Positions 37,469-46,249 of a DNA stretch of 64,000 nt are shown in pieces. The DNA is taken from the NCBI RefSeq assembly GCF_001707825.1, contig NZ_LYBM01000002.1, positions 124,001 to 188,000 on the forward strand, in the 5' to 3' direction. This DNA is from Veronia pacifica (lineage in GTDB: Bacteria; Pseudomonadota; Gammaproteobacteria; Enterobacterales; Vibrionaceae). The position numbers were made by a program, and so were the translations under genes. Numbering within the stretch: position 1 is the stretch's first letter; each line of letters begins with the position of its first letter. The notes below the pieces were generated by a model. It did no database searches. It worked only from the letters and a program-made list of their open reading frames with translations, and was not told the DNA's origin.

Positions 37469-37972
37469 TTAGGCTTTCAGGTCCGGATATAAAACGGGTA
37501 GAGCGGGTGGATAAGGGCAGTCCGCAGTGTAAGTGGCTACGTTTTTACTCTCCCAGAATATCTGTGCGAAGCGATTAACTTTCTCAAGAAGTTGCTCGCC
37601 TACATCTCTGTCTAAGCCTTGTTTCAGCTTAGAAGTCAGTAACATAATGGAATGAGTGAGTTCGTGAATTTCAGGGAAGGCATCCAGTTGTGGTTGCTTG
37701 AAATAGTCACCCCAGATCACTCTGATTTCGTCTTTAACCTTTATTCCATGCTCTTCTTTTTGCGCCACCAGACGGACAAACTGAGCTTCTTCTGTTTTGG
37801 TCAGTGAATCTTTCTGGTTCAGTTCCTCGAGAAGGTCTAGGGTACGAATCATAGTGAGCACTGCTATTTGAGCATGATGAGGGTCGTAAATTTTACAAGG
37901 GATGTCGCAGTGTGCGGAGACCTCGCCGAAGGAATGAATGCGCTCGATGGTTTGGAGCAAATTGTGCAGCAT
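37469..37972 (-). CDS. sodN: Nickel superoxide dismutase
   Basis: 167 residues. After a 20-residue leader comes the nickel hook H21-C22-D-I-P-C26-K-I-Y-D, with the His, two Cys and Tyr that form the active site; processing before His21 is needed for activity and the protease gene is adjacent. The remaining helical bundle matches the family. It dismutates superoxide using Ni rather than Fe or Mn. It belongs to a four-gene operon with a Fur-box promoter. Confidence 0.96.
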   Translation of the reverse strand: MLHNLLQTIERIHSFGEVSAHCDIPCKIYDPHHAQIAVLTMIRTLDLLEELNQKDSLTKTEEAQFVRLVAQKEEHGIKVKDEIRVIWGDYFKQPQLDAFPEIHELTHSIMLLTSKLKQGLDRDVGEQLLEKVNRFAQIFWESKNVATYTADCPYPPALPVLYPDLKA

Positions 37973-37975
37973 GAC

Positions 37976-38170
37976 TTATTTCTCCTGTTTGTTTTTGATG
38001 TTGCGGCGTTTTAGCAGGCTGAATCCCACTGCAATTGCCAGAACGACAGAACCTATCCATGCCGCGTGAATTGCATATGATGACCAGTGGCTGTGATCGT
38101 GTCCTGGGTGCGCCTGTGCTAATGGACTAAGTAGCAGGGCAGTAAACAGGGTAATGAATACCGATCGCAT
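37976..38170 (-). CDS. Small His-rich membrane protein beside sodN
   Basis: 64 residues: a signal-like hydrophobic segment ending A-Q-A (residue 20), a metal-binding-looking H-P-G-H-D-H-S-H-W, a second hydrophobic helix (residues 34-52) and a Lys/Arg-rich tail. One transmembrane helix with the His cluster outside is likely. Nothing established is known to me about this protein; 3 bp separate it from sodN, so a role in nickel capture or delivery for SodN is a reasonable inference. Confidence 0.75.
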   Translation of the reverse strand: MRSVFITLFTALLLSPLAQAHPGHDHSHWSSYAIHAAWIGSVVLAIAVGFSLLKRRNIKNKQEK

Positions 38171-38182
38171 AAAAACTCCTTT

Positions 38183-38605
38183 TTAATGGATTGTGTCTCC
38201 GGGCTTTGCCGGATTTACATTTTCTAGTGTCGATTGTTGACTCTTAATACTGCTGGAATCAGTGTTTAGACTCAGCTCGAGCTTACACTTATTCAGAGCA
38301 TGAAGAATGGTGGGATAATGGCCATCTGAAGGAGCGGTTACTCTAAGTTGATCCCTCAACACAATAAATGGTGTTGTCAGGTGCTTAATTTGCTCGTCTT
38401 TATCGCCCGTTGCTCCGTAGAGGCTTGCTAAATTGTGATGGGTTACCAGCCACGCCAGCATTACTGCATCGTCTGATGGTGAAGATGAAAATAACTCATC
38501 CATGATCACCAATGCCGATAGGTAAAAATGTTTGGCTTTGTGCCATTGGCACTGGTTAAAACATTCATTACCAGCTGTACACAGCATCTCCCATTCTTTC
38601 ATCAT
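38183..38605 (-). CDS. TPR-like protein, first gene of the Ni-SOD operon
   Basis: 140 residues. Helical repeats (A-G-N-E-C-F-N-Q-C-Q-W-H-K-A-K-H-F-Y near residues 11-28; T-H-H-N-L-A-S-L-Y near 55) resemble tetratricopeptide units; there are several Cys and His and a polar tail. AGAGG lies eight bases before the ATG. It is 12 bp upstream of the His-rich gene. Function unknown; a chaperone-like or scaffolding role for SodN maturation is only inferred from the operon. Confidence 0.7.
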   Translation of the reverse strand: MMKEWEMLCTAGNECFNQCQWHKAKHFYLSALVIMDELFSSSPSDDAVMLAWLVTHHNLASLYGATGDKDEQIKHLTTPFIVLRDQLRVTAPSDGHYPTILHALNKCKLELSLNTDSSSIKSQQSTLENVNPAKPGDTIH

Positions 38606-38618
38606 AAAAGCAACCTCT

Positions 38619-38637
38619 AATGATAATTATTATCATT
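38619..38637. promoter_or_regulatory. Fur box in front of the Ni-SOD operon
   Basis: AATGATAAT-T-ATTATCATT is a perfect 9-1-9 palindrome closely matching the 19-bp Fur consensus (GATAATGATAATCATTATC). It ends 14 bases before the start codon of the first operon gene, where Fur binding would block transcription or initiation. It predicts induction of the Ni enzyme under iron shortage. Confidence 0.85.
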
Positions 38638-38769
38638 ATCGATCTAATGATGAAAAAGTAAACACATTTTTGTTAACGGAGTGTGAGCTTGGCAGTGATG
38701 GAAGACTGCAAAATGTATGTTTTCTTAATACGTTGAAATTCCTTTAGGCAGCTTGCCATTTCACTGTTT

Positions 38770-39309
38770 TTATTCGGTCTGTTGTTGTTTTTCACGGCCT
38801 GATATCAGCGTAAGATTTTGATTGTGAAGCGATGCCAGTAACCAATTTTTACTGTCTTTACTTACCCGATACTTAGCAAAACGCGCCTCTTCGTATATTT
38901 TTGCGTCACCTTCCTGAAAGAAATAACTATTCACACCAAAATAGAGCCGATTTTTTCTCACTCGATAGGTGATTTTCCATTCATTCGCTGCCAATGGGCT
39001 GTCATCATTAATCCGGATAAACTGGGCAATATTTTTTTTATCAACCGAAATCACAGCAACCCCATCACTGTCCCTCTTTGGCATACCAGGTTGCTGAGGT
39101 TCTCTTATCTTGATTGCCTGATATATATCATTAGTGATGGCATAATTGAGCCGCATATAGTCTCCCTGCATCAGAGAGCGGGGGTCGACGGGGGCGAGAG
39201 CAAAGTAAATTTCCTCGCCATTAAGTAGCAATTGCTCTTTGCTGACGATGATAAAATTAACAACAGCCAGTGATAAAATGAGTCCGGCAACAGCGATCCA
39301 TCGTCTCAT
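38770..39309 (-). CDS. GDYXXLXY domain protein
   Basis: 179 residues. One N-terminal membrane anchor, then the family signature G-D-Y-M-R-L-N-Y near residue 49 (PF14345). The rest is predicted periplasmic beta structure. Function unknown. It overlaps the DUF4401 gene by 4 bp and forms a conserved triad with DUF4401 and DUF2157 proteins. Confidence 0.87.
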   Translation of the reverse strand: MRRWIAVAGLILSLAVVNFIIVSKEQLLLNGEEIYFALAPVDPRSLMQGDYMRLNYAITNDIYQAIKIREPQQPGMPKRDSDGVAVISVDKKNIAQFIRINDDSPLAANEWKITYRVRKNRLYFGVNSYFFQEGDAKIYEEARFAKYRVSKDSKNWLLASLHNQNLTLISGREKQQQTE

Positions 39310-40364
39310 GATTTGCTCTCCGTATCCGACTCATTATCTATGTCAATGAGAGATAAAATCCCCCATCTTGCTATTAACAGCGTGCAGCCCAGCATGCCCA
39401 GTGTGTAGGCTTTATCAATCAATAAGCTCTCGAGATCATAGTAATACCAAGACAAAAAAAGCAGCATGCTGACGATACCCAGCCCTTGAATCAGGCGTTG
39501 GCCAGAACTGAACCCCAACAAAACTAATACGACGCCTACGGTTAACCCATTTGCATGGTAGGACAGCACACTGACAAATACTGTCATGACCAATGCGGCC
39601 AGTTTGGGCCAAAACTTGATTGCCGTTGAACGGTTGAAAAGTAAGACCGCGACGAGTCCGACAAGAACCGCTGTATTAAGCAGTTCTGCGCTCAATCGCA
39701 GAGATGAGTTAGCGGCTGTCGAGCTTGAATCAGCCTGAATAAAAATTTGCGCTGCAAGTAAGGCCGGTATCAATCCAGAATAGAGTGCTGATTTTACTTT
39801 TTGGCTTTTCGGTGAGTGAAATTCAGTCAGTATTAAATAGCTAACAAGTGCCAGAAGGATGCCTGTTGCGAGGAATTGATAGTCGTTAATTAGCAGTAAA
39901 AAACAAAAAAGGCTCGCGGCAAATAAACAGCTAAGCGTGCGATGCAGTGAATGAGAAATAAACGACACCAACAGAATTTCGACCAGTAACATCGAGGCCG
40001 TCATCTCGTTATCTTGGTTGTTTTCATAGAGTCCAAAAAAACAAACGGCGGCGAGAAATTGCCCGGTCAGACTGAACACAAAGGCGAGATTTGTTTTAAG
40101 AAGGGAATCAGAGTGTCGGAAGGTAAGGTAACCTGCTCCTATCAACAGGCTTGCCAATGAGCCTGTGATAAGGGGGCTTTTTATTAAATCGCCAAGCATA
40201 AACCCGAAAAAACCAAGGCCGAAAATTGCTGCCAACCAGGCGGAGATAGCCTGAAAAGCATCCGTATACCAATTACGAAGGTCGTCTGTTTGCGGCGTAA
40301 ACTCCCCGACAATTAAATGGTGATGTGTTAATTTTTTCCAGAGAAGCCGCGGTTCATCTGTCAT
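39306..40364 (-). CDS. DUF4401 membrane protein
   Basis: 352 residues, about 10-12 hydrophobic helices after a soluble N-terminus with H-H-H and W-Y near residues 13-30. Typical of DUF4401 partners of DUF2157. Inner-membrane protein of unknown function; overlaps both neighbours by 4 bp. Confidence 0.83.
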   Translation of the reverse strand: MTDEPRLLWKKLTHHHLIVGEFTPQTDDLRNWYTDAFQAISAWLAAIFGLGFFGFMLGDLIKSPLITGSLASLLIGAGYLTFRHSDSLLKTNLAFVFSLTGQFLAAVCFFGLYENNQDNEMTASMLLVEILLVSFISHSLHRTLSCLFAASLFCFLLLINDYQFLATGILLALVSYLILTEFHSPKSQKVKSALYSGLIPALLAAQIFIQADSSSTAANSSLRLSAELLNTAVLVGLVAVLLFNRSTAIKFWPKLAALVMTVFVSVLSYHANGLTVGVVLVLLGFSSGQRLIQGLGIVSMLLFLSWYYYDLESLLIDKAYTLGMLGCTLLIARWGILSLIDIDNESDTESKS

Positions 40365-41341
40365 GAATTAAACTCCCTATTTACGCGCTTGAGCCAAGCC
40401 GTTGCAAGCGTGGACACCGCAATCATATATACGGTGCTCACCAGAAGACTGACAGTTGTTCCGTTAAAAAACCAATCAATTAACCCGATGCCACTCAGCA
40501 ATATCAGCAACAACGCGAGCAAAGTGAGAAAGTACAAATCCTGCTGCCGATATTTGTAATAAAGGTAAGAGCCGACAACCCATGTAACTGTGATTGAAAG
40601 AGGTACAAAGACGACTTTTTCTGATGTGATCATTAGTGTCCCCAGTCCTAATACAGTGAGTGTGATGGCAACGCCAATCAAACGGAGCGGCCAACGATGA
40701 GTCTCTGCCGAAGTAGGGTGCTGTGTGTTCTTTTTTAGCATTGACTCCCACACAAACAGTGCCAGCGTGTTGAGAAGAAAAGCCCAGATGAAAAAGGAAT
40801 ATTGTGAAGGCCACCACTGCCAGTGAAACCCATCATTAACCCCCAACCAGAGATAAAGGCTCAGATTGAGAAGTGATAAAGTTAGCAGTGAAAGCGGGTT
40901 TGACTGGGCTGTGTATACCCATGGAAGCAACAGGCTGGCCCATAACAAAAACAGTTGCCAAGAGTCAGCGCCCGTCTGATAGGTTTGCCCCATTAATGCG
41001 AGAAGCCCCCCGAGCACAAGACTGGTTAAAAATAACAGGCAATCAGAGACAGTAGGCAAATGTTGGAAGCGCCAGTACAGGAGAAATGATATTACAAGTG
41101 CTGTTTGCGCGACGGCAAAACGCGTCAGCCTTGCCATGTCTTGCCAGTTATAGGCGATCAAAAACAAAAACGATACGGCAATTGCGGATACACCAGCCCA
41201 GAGAAGAAAACGAGTAATAAATATCTGCCAATCACGCTTATCTGGTGTTACACCCGCTATTGAAAGGGCTTTGGCTATGTTCTCCCGGGGTATTTTTGAT
41301 TCAGCATACCAATCGCTAATCTGCCTTCTACTGTTGAACAT
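40361..41341 (-). CDS. DUF2157 membrane protein
   Basis: 326 residues. The N-terminal cytoplasmic segment (I-S-D-W-Y near residue 8) is followed by many membrane helices, fitting DUF2157. First gene of the triad; all three share overlapping stop/start codons, so they are made in fixed ratio and probably form one complex. Function not established. Confidence 0.84.
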   Translation of the reverse strand: MFNSRRQISDWYAESKIPRENIAKALSIAGVTPDKRDWQIFITRFLLWAGVSAIAVSFLFLIAYNWQDMARLTRFAVAQTALVISFLLYWRFQHLPTVSDCLLFLTSLVLGGLLALMGQTYQTGADSWQLFLLWASLLLPWVYTAQSNPLSLLTLSLLNLSLYLWLGVNDGFHWQWWPSQYSFFIWAFLLNTLALFVWESMLKKNTQHPTSAETHRWPLRLIGVAITLTVLGLGTLMITSEKVVFVPLSITVTWVVGSYLYYKYRQQDLYFLTLLALLLILLSGIGLIDWFFNGTTVSLLVSTVYMIAVSTLATAWLKRVNREFNS

Positions 41342-42006
41342 GGCAATTCCTAAGTGGGTAGTGCAACTTGATATTAAGATACCAGTCGGTGATCTGCATA
41401 CGATGACCAGAAATCATATTATGAGGTATCTCACTTCTGAATGTCGTTAACTAATATAGACATCATTAACAAATTTTTAAGTCATACATGCATGTTTTTA
41501 GTCATGGTAAAACACTGAAAGCACCACTTTTCAGCAATATGAATAAATGAACATATAAAATGACGAAAAATATAAATAAATTTTTCGTCGTTTTGGCGGG
41601 TAAGGATAAGTGTCATGGCTGACATTTTGCACCACAAAATATAGTTAAATGACTCATATTTGATATCAGAAAAATAATCTTAAATAAGATATTTCCTCAC
41701 TAATTTTTTTTTGGAGAATGTGTCTAATATTTTGTTGGTCACTGGATATAAATCGCTTAAATACGCTTTCTCAATTACTCGATATATGAGTGATTATTTG
41801 GACATAAAGATTCAGCGGCATGAGTTGAGCCAAGCAGATTGAACATTACGCATTTTTGTTGTTTGGCAGAGAGCAGAGAGGGAACCTCTGACTTGTCGTT
41901 GCCCGGAGATTTAAAAAGGAGCACCACATAAATCATGATTGACTTTGTGATTACGTATTTTGCCACCCCTTCCGATATCAACTGTATATGAGGGTGGGTG
42001 ACTGAG
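41342..42006. other. AT-rich intergenic region with an orphan hairpin
   Basis: 665 bp between divergent genes. GACGAAAAAT (41562-41571) and ATTTTTCGTC (41580-41589) make a perfect ten-bp hairpin followed by GTTTT on the plus strand, though no gene precedes it. It could end a small RNA or be an AT-rich protein site. No coding frame is supported, including a 68-codon minus frame at 41775-41981. Confidence 0.4.
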
Positions 42007-42984
42007 ATGGATTTATTTACTGTACTTGCAATGTGCTACGCACTGAATGCAAAACAAGCTGAACTGCCAATCAGGGATGTAACGAATTGCGAGGAAGCGA
42101 AAGCTGAGTATCACTCAAGGCTTCGAGGAGTAAGGCTTTCGCGTGATGATCGTGAGGCGATAGCAAGGGTAACTTATGCTGAAGCATCAAACCAAGGTGA
42201 TGCTGGGCTGGCAGGAGTGATCTATACGATACTCAATCGCCTGATCAGTGGTAAGTTTGGCTATTCGGTCACGTCGATTATCGATGCTCCCTATCAATTT
42301 GAGCCCGCTCACAGTGCTGGTGGTTGGCGGCGATTGCCTGCATTGTCACCAGAAAAGAAGATTAAAGTAGAAACTATTATTAATCTTGCGCTCGAGGGCC
42401 GGTTGCCTGACCCAACGAACGGCGCATTGTACTTTCAGAATCCAGATATTGTTGCCTCGCGTGAACGTAAAGGAAAAGTGTCGAAAGGGCTCACTCATTT
42501 CGGCGGCGCAGTGCCGTCCTCGGTGATCCGTGATCATCATTTTTATGCGTCTATCAACCCTAAATTTTACGCCAAAATTGGCACAGGCGTGCCGAGCTTC
42601 AATCGAGATGATGGTTATCATCCCCAACACTATGCGGATACAAGGCGACCAAGCAATAATATTCTGAGGAAAGAGACAGATTATCGTTCCGCTTTTCAAC
42701 GTGGTCTGGATGTGGCACTGGACGGAGAATATTATCTCAGCAGCTTATTCGATAAGCCTGCATTCGTCTCGAATGGGCTGAGTATGGAGACGGAAAAGCC
42801 CAGTCCGAAGGTCGCTGCCTCCATGATAAATCTCGCGCTTGCCAAAAGCTGGAGTGAGATAAAGGTTCAGGGAACAGAAGAGTTCAAACGTGAAGTATGG
42901 CTGCAGGCGTCAGTTCACGGGATAAAAGTGGTGGGTTATGAACCCGGCATATTTGATCATTTCGTCGCCTTGTTCTATTGGTGA
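42007..42984 (+). CDS. SleB-type cell-wall hydrolase fused to an LPD7-like domain
   Basis: 325 residues from ATG 42007 (GAGGGTGG upstream); a GTG three codons earlier is less likely. Residues about 50-190 match the SleB/CwlJ hydrolase fold, with A-R-V-T-Y-A-E-A-S-N-Q-G-D and V-I-Y-T-I-L-N-R; the Glu in Y-A-E-A is the expected catalytic residue. The last 60 residues (A-L-A-K-S-W-S-E-I-K-V-Q-G-T-E-E-F-K then V-G-Y-E-P) look like LPD7, a domain of large polyvalent proteins and relaxases. No clear signal peptide. Possible mobile-element or effector protein. Confidence 0.72.
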   Translation: MDLFTVLAMCYALNAKQAELPIRDVTNCEEAKAEYHSRLRGVRLSRDDREAIARVTYAEASNQGDAGLAGVIYTILNRLISGKFGYSVTSIIDAPYQFEPAHSAGGWRRLPALSPEKKIKVETIINLALEGRLPDPTNGALYFQNPDIVASRERKGKVSKGLTHFGGAVPSSVIRDHHFYASINPKFYAKIGTGVPSFNRDDGYHPQHYADTRRPSNNILRKETDYRSAFQRGLDVALDGEYYLSSLFDKPAFVSNGLSMETEKPSPKVAASMINLALAKSWSEIKVQGTEEFKREVWLQASVHGIKVVGYEPGIFDHFVALFYW

Positions 42985-43073
42985 TAACGTACCCGGCAGC
43001 TGCTTATTGATAAGAGATATACGCAGCTGTCGCTGTCACATGTGAAGAATCAACATCTTGTTAAGAAGGATTT

Positions 43074-43307
43074 ATGAGTTCAAGAACCTTTACTTTCTCA
43101 GTGGATATTCCTTATCAAAACTTTCTCGACTATTACAAAGGTATTGCCAGCACGGTTGTTGTCACGGCGGACAGTGGAGAGTCGATGGAGCTTGATGCAT
43201 CACACTTTAGGGACTTTGTTAGCCCACATGGGGTAAGAGGGAGATTCCGCTTGGTATTAGGAGATGGAAACCGTTTCGAGTCGTTGGAGATGATTGACGA
43301 GTTTTGA
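43074..43307 (+). CDS. DUF2835 family protein
   Basis: 77 residues, full length for DUF2835. F-S-V-D-I-P-Y-Q-N-F-L-D-Y-Y-K-G at the start and G-V-R-G-R-F-R-L near residue 55 are family landmarks. Function unknown; preceded by AAGAAGGA. Confidence 0.85.
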   Translation: MSSRTFTFSVDIPYQNFLDYYKGIASTVVVTADSGESMELDASHFRDFVSPHGVRGRFRLVLGDGNRFESLEMIDEF

Positions 43308-43588
43308 TAACGAGGATTTTCGCGCCTTCGTCGTAACACGTATGTGAATTTAAATGATGATGGTGAGTGTAACTTGCGATGATTAGCATAATTTCTGCCT
43401 GATAAACAAAGATAACAATGAGTAAGATAGTGAAAACCTCAGCAGGCAGGGGGGGCTTTAGCTGTGTCGATACTGCGTTTCTGTCTGAAAACGCCACACT
43501 GTGCATAACGCCTGAAGTCTGATAAATCTTTGAATGGGTGTCTGTCAGCTGCAAGGCCTTGTTGAATCAATTTTTTTGGAAATGTGCT

Positions 43589-44101
43589 ATGAAAGTGAGA
43601 CGAGTCAGACCACATGATGCCGCATCCGTGGTTACGCTTATGCAAAAACTAGACGGTGAGTCTGAGTTTTTGTTATACGAGCCGGGTGAAAGGAGTGTGT
43701 GTGTTGAAGAACAGCAGGAAATTCTGACTTCATTTACCGAACAATCACATAAGGTGATGTTTGTCGTAGAGAATGAAAATGCGCTTTCTGGCTTTCTCTC
43801 GGCCACGGGAAGCACAATAAAAAGAAAGAAACATGTAGCGAATTTCACGATGGGCTTGCTCAAATCGGCTGGTGGCAGGGGATTAGGTAAAACTCTTCTC
43901 TCTCACCTTGAAGTTTGGGCTGAGCAGAATGCGGTCACGCGCCTGGAACTCAGTGTCATGTGTGACAATGAGAGGGCTGTGGGGCTGTACCAATCTCAGG
44001 GATACCAGATCGAGGGGACAAAAGTAAACAGCGTGAAACTCAAAGACAGGTATGTTGACGGGTATCTGATGGCAAAAATTCTTCCTGAAATTCCAACCTG
44101 A
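43589..44101 (+). CDS. GNAT-family N-acetyltransferase
   Basis: 170 residues from ATG 43589 with GGAA nine bases upstream; the longer frame from 43538 begins in non-conserved sequence. Acetyl-CoA binding motif G-G-R-G-L-G-K-T-L-L near residue 95, and C-D-N-E-R-A-V-G-L-Y-Q-S-Q-G-Y near 130, the motif B region of the fold. Substrate unknown. Confidence 0.88.
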   Translation: MKVRRVRPHDAASVVTLMQKLDGESEFLLYEPGERSVCVEEQQEILTSFTEQSHKVMFVVENENALSGFLSATGSTIKRKKHVANFTMGLLKSAGGRGLGKTLLSHLEVWAEQNAVTRLELSVMCDNERAVGLYQSQGYQIEGTKVNSVKLKDRYVDGYLMAKILPEIPT

Positions 44102-44122
44102 TTCAGGGCTTCTCAAAATATG

Positions 44123-44142
44123 GCCCCGCCTATCGGCGAGGC
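44123..44142. terminator. Possible convergent terminator GNAT / M3 peptidase
   Basis: GCCCCGCC-TATC-GGCGAGGC, an eight-bp stem with one mismatch, between the two convergent stop codons. No strong T-run. Confidence 0.5.
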
Positions 44143-44150
44143 TACTGACA

Positions 44151-46001
44151 TCAAGCGAAGTAACGCTCCTTCACATAACTTTCAAATGATGCACACATAT
44201 CAGCATCTGATAGTTCATTGGTTGCGATAACTGTTTCGCCGTCAACAAGGCTAATTTTCGCATCTAAAGGTCGTCCAATTCTCTCTTTTTCTTCCGTCCT
44301 ACGAGCAAGGCGCTGGATTTGTTCCTGCCACGCATCATCAGTGCTTTGATTACAATGATCAGCGAGATAAGCAGGGTTGAATCCCTCTCCTGTCAGGTTT
44401 CTCAGTGTCTGATCATGCGTGTGCGAATTACCCGGATTCCAATAATGTTCAGCCAATGCCGGCCCAATTTCAGGGTTGTCTGATAGATAACCGTATTTAT
44501 CAATAAAATACGCACGGGTCTGATACACCGCCATATGTGCAAGCAGATAGCCATGGTAGGCACAGGCATACTCGTGAGTAAGCAAATGGGGTATTGCCAG
44601 AATAGGGCGCGGTGCAACATCAAAACCGAGAACACTTTTTTCTGTACGACGGATCAGTGCAGTGATGCTTTCTGGGGTCAGGGTGCTCTCATCCATTGCA
44701 TAGAGTTGGTGCTCAAATAATGGCACGACGAGGATCGAGCGTTCACTGTAGGCCGCGAGAGGTTGCCCTGAAGAGATCATTGCTTTGATCACGTCATCAG
44801 GAACAGTTTCTCCATATTGGTCTTTGGCGTAGGTTTTTAGCCATTCTGCATCCCCAAGCAGGCTGTCACAAAACATCGATTGTGTTTCGGCATAAGCCAT
44901 GGTTGTTGGTGCAAATTCTTGAGCAAAACACGGTGCGTTCTGACGAACGTTAGCAAAGTGTGCAGCGTGGCCTCCCTCATGGAAAAGCGTGTTTAACTCA
45001 CGGTAACCACAACCAGACTGATTGGGTTTAGCGTTACTGGTAAACGCCACTTTTGCAGGCTGCCAACGCCCCTGATCATAGAATGATGGGGTAGGGCCGT
45101 GACAGAAGCCATTCTGATACTTGCCCTCACGCTCAAGAAGATCCAGCGTAAGTTCAGCATTTGAGAAAGGAATGTGTAGCTGACTGAAAGACTCAATCCA
45201 GCGTTCAACCGATTTAGCAAATGGCAGATATTGTTCAAGTGCTTTTACTGCATCACCGCTGCTTTTCGCACCAAAATTGTAGGGCTTAAGTACATCGTTG
45301 CCGTGTTCCGCCACAAGGCTATCAAGACCTCTTTGGCACGCGTCACGGGTAGCTTCCTCAAACTGGTTCAGGATTGACATGAGGGTTTCAGCCGGCATTT
45401 GGTCTTTTTTGGCGGCGGAGTAATCAAAATAGTTCGCAAAGCCCATCGCTCTGGCATAGGCATTTCGCTGTTTGACCATATCGATAAAGCCATTTTCCAG
45501 TACCCATTGCTCCAGTCGTAGCAGAGCATCATGAGCACTTTTTCTGACAGTCTCAGATTCATGGGTAGAGATCACTGCGCTTAATACAGGTAGACCTGCT
45601 TCGACCTCATTTCCGCTTTCGTCAACATAGCTGAGCGTATAGTCCTTACGCTTTTTGAAAAAAACGGCTTCATCATCAATGATTGCACGTTTTAACTGAG
45701 CGGCTTGGTCTGTTTCAGGCACGTGGCTGCTGAACATATTTAGCCAGCCTTCAAGGCCATGCTTGGTCGTTGTGTTCTGTTCTGAGGGCTCCTGCGAAGA
45801 TAAGATGTCCAATTGTTGCTTTATTGCTTCAATTCGATCCGCATCAGAGACAAAATCGTTCCATGATTTTTCAGCGTCAGCCAAAGCCTGTTGATCATCA
45901 CTGATCCCCATATATACCTGCCAGAAAAGTTTCTCTTTATGTTGATGCACTGAAAGGTATTCATGATTGAGCGCGTGTAGAAATGTTGCTGGTGAAGTCA
46001 T
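44151..46001 (-). CDS. M3 family oligoendopeptidase
   Basis: 616 residues. The zinc-binding H-E-x-x-H motif is F-H-E-G-G-H-A-A-H near residue 340, with the third ligand Glu in Y-A-E-T-Q-S-M-F about 25 residues later, as in PepF/M3B peptidases. A cytoplasmic enzyme cutting short peptides. Single gene with no evident operon partner. Confidence 0.92.
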   Translation of the reverse strand: MTSPATFLHALNHEYLSVHQHKEKLFWQVYMGISDDQQALADAEKSWNDFVSDADRIEAIKQQLDILSSQEPSEQNTTTKHGLEGWLNMFSSHVPETDQAAQLKRAIIDDEAVFFKKRKDYTLSYVDESGNEVEAGLPVLSAVISTHESETVRKSAHDALLRLEQWVLENGFIDMVKQRNAYARAMGFANYFDYSAAKKDQMPAETLMSILNQFEEATRDACQRGLDSLVAEHGNDVLKPYNFGAKSSGDAVKALEQYLPFAKSVERWIESFSQLHIPFSNAELTLDLLEREGKYQNGFCHGPTPSFYDQGRWQPAKVAFTSNAKPNQSGCGYRELNTLFHEGGHAAHFANVRQNAPCFAQEFAPTTMAYAETQSMFCDSLLGDAEWLKTYAKDQYGETVPDDVIKAMISSGQPLAAYSERSILVVPLFEHQLYAMDESTLTPESITALIRRTEKSVLGFDVAPRPILAIPHLLTHEYACAYHGYLLAHMAVYQTRAYFIDKYGYLSDNPEIGPALAEHYWNPGNSHTHDQTLRNLTGEGFNPAYLADHCNQSTDDAWQEQIQRLARRTEEKERIGRPLDAKISLVDGETVIATNELSDADMCASFESYVKERYFA

Positions 46002-46249
46002 AAACCATCCCTGACTGTCTGATTGATTCAGCAGATATTACGGAACTTCTGCACGTTTCATTTCCAAACGCACATGTTTTTGCGAGCAATAGCACTATAA
46101 CTTTGGCGTTTACTCCCATTATTCTTTTGAGATCATGACGCCTGAGTTATATCGACATGATCGCATTATGCGGTTCGAGCATTCATGGAATGGCGAAGGA
46201 TACTTTGGTATTGCGACAAGTCTTCAGTAGAGCAATGTATGTCGTTCTG

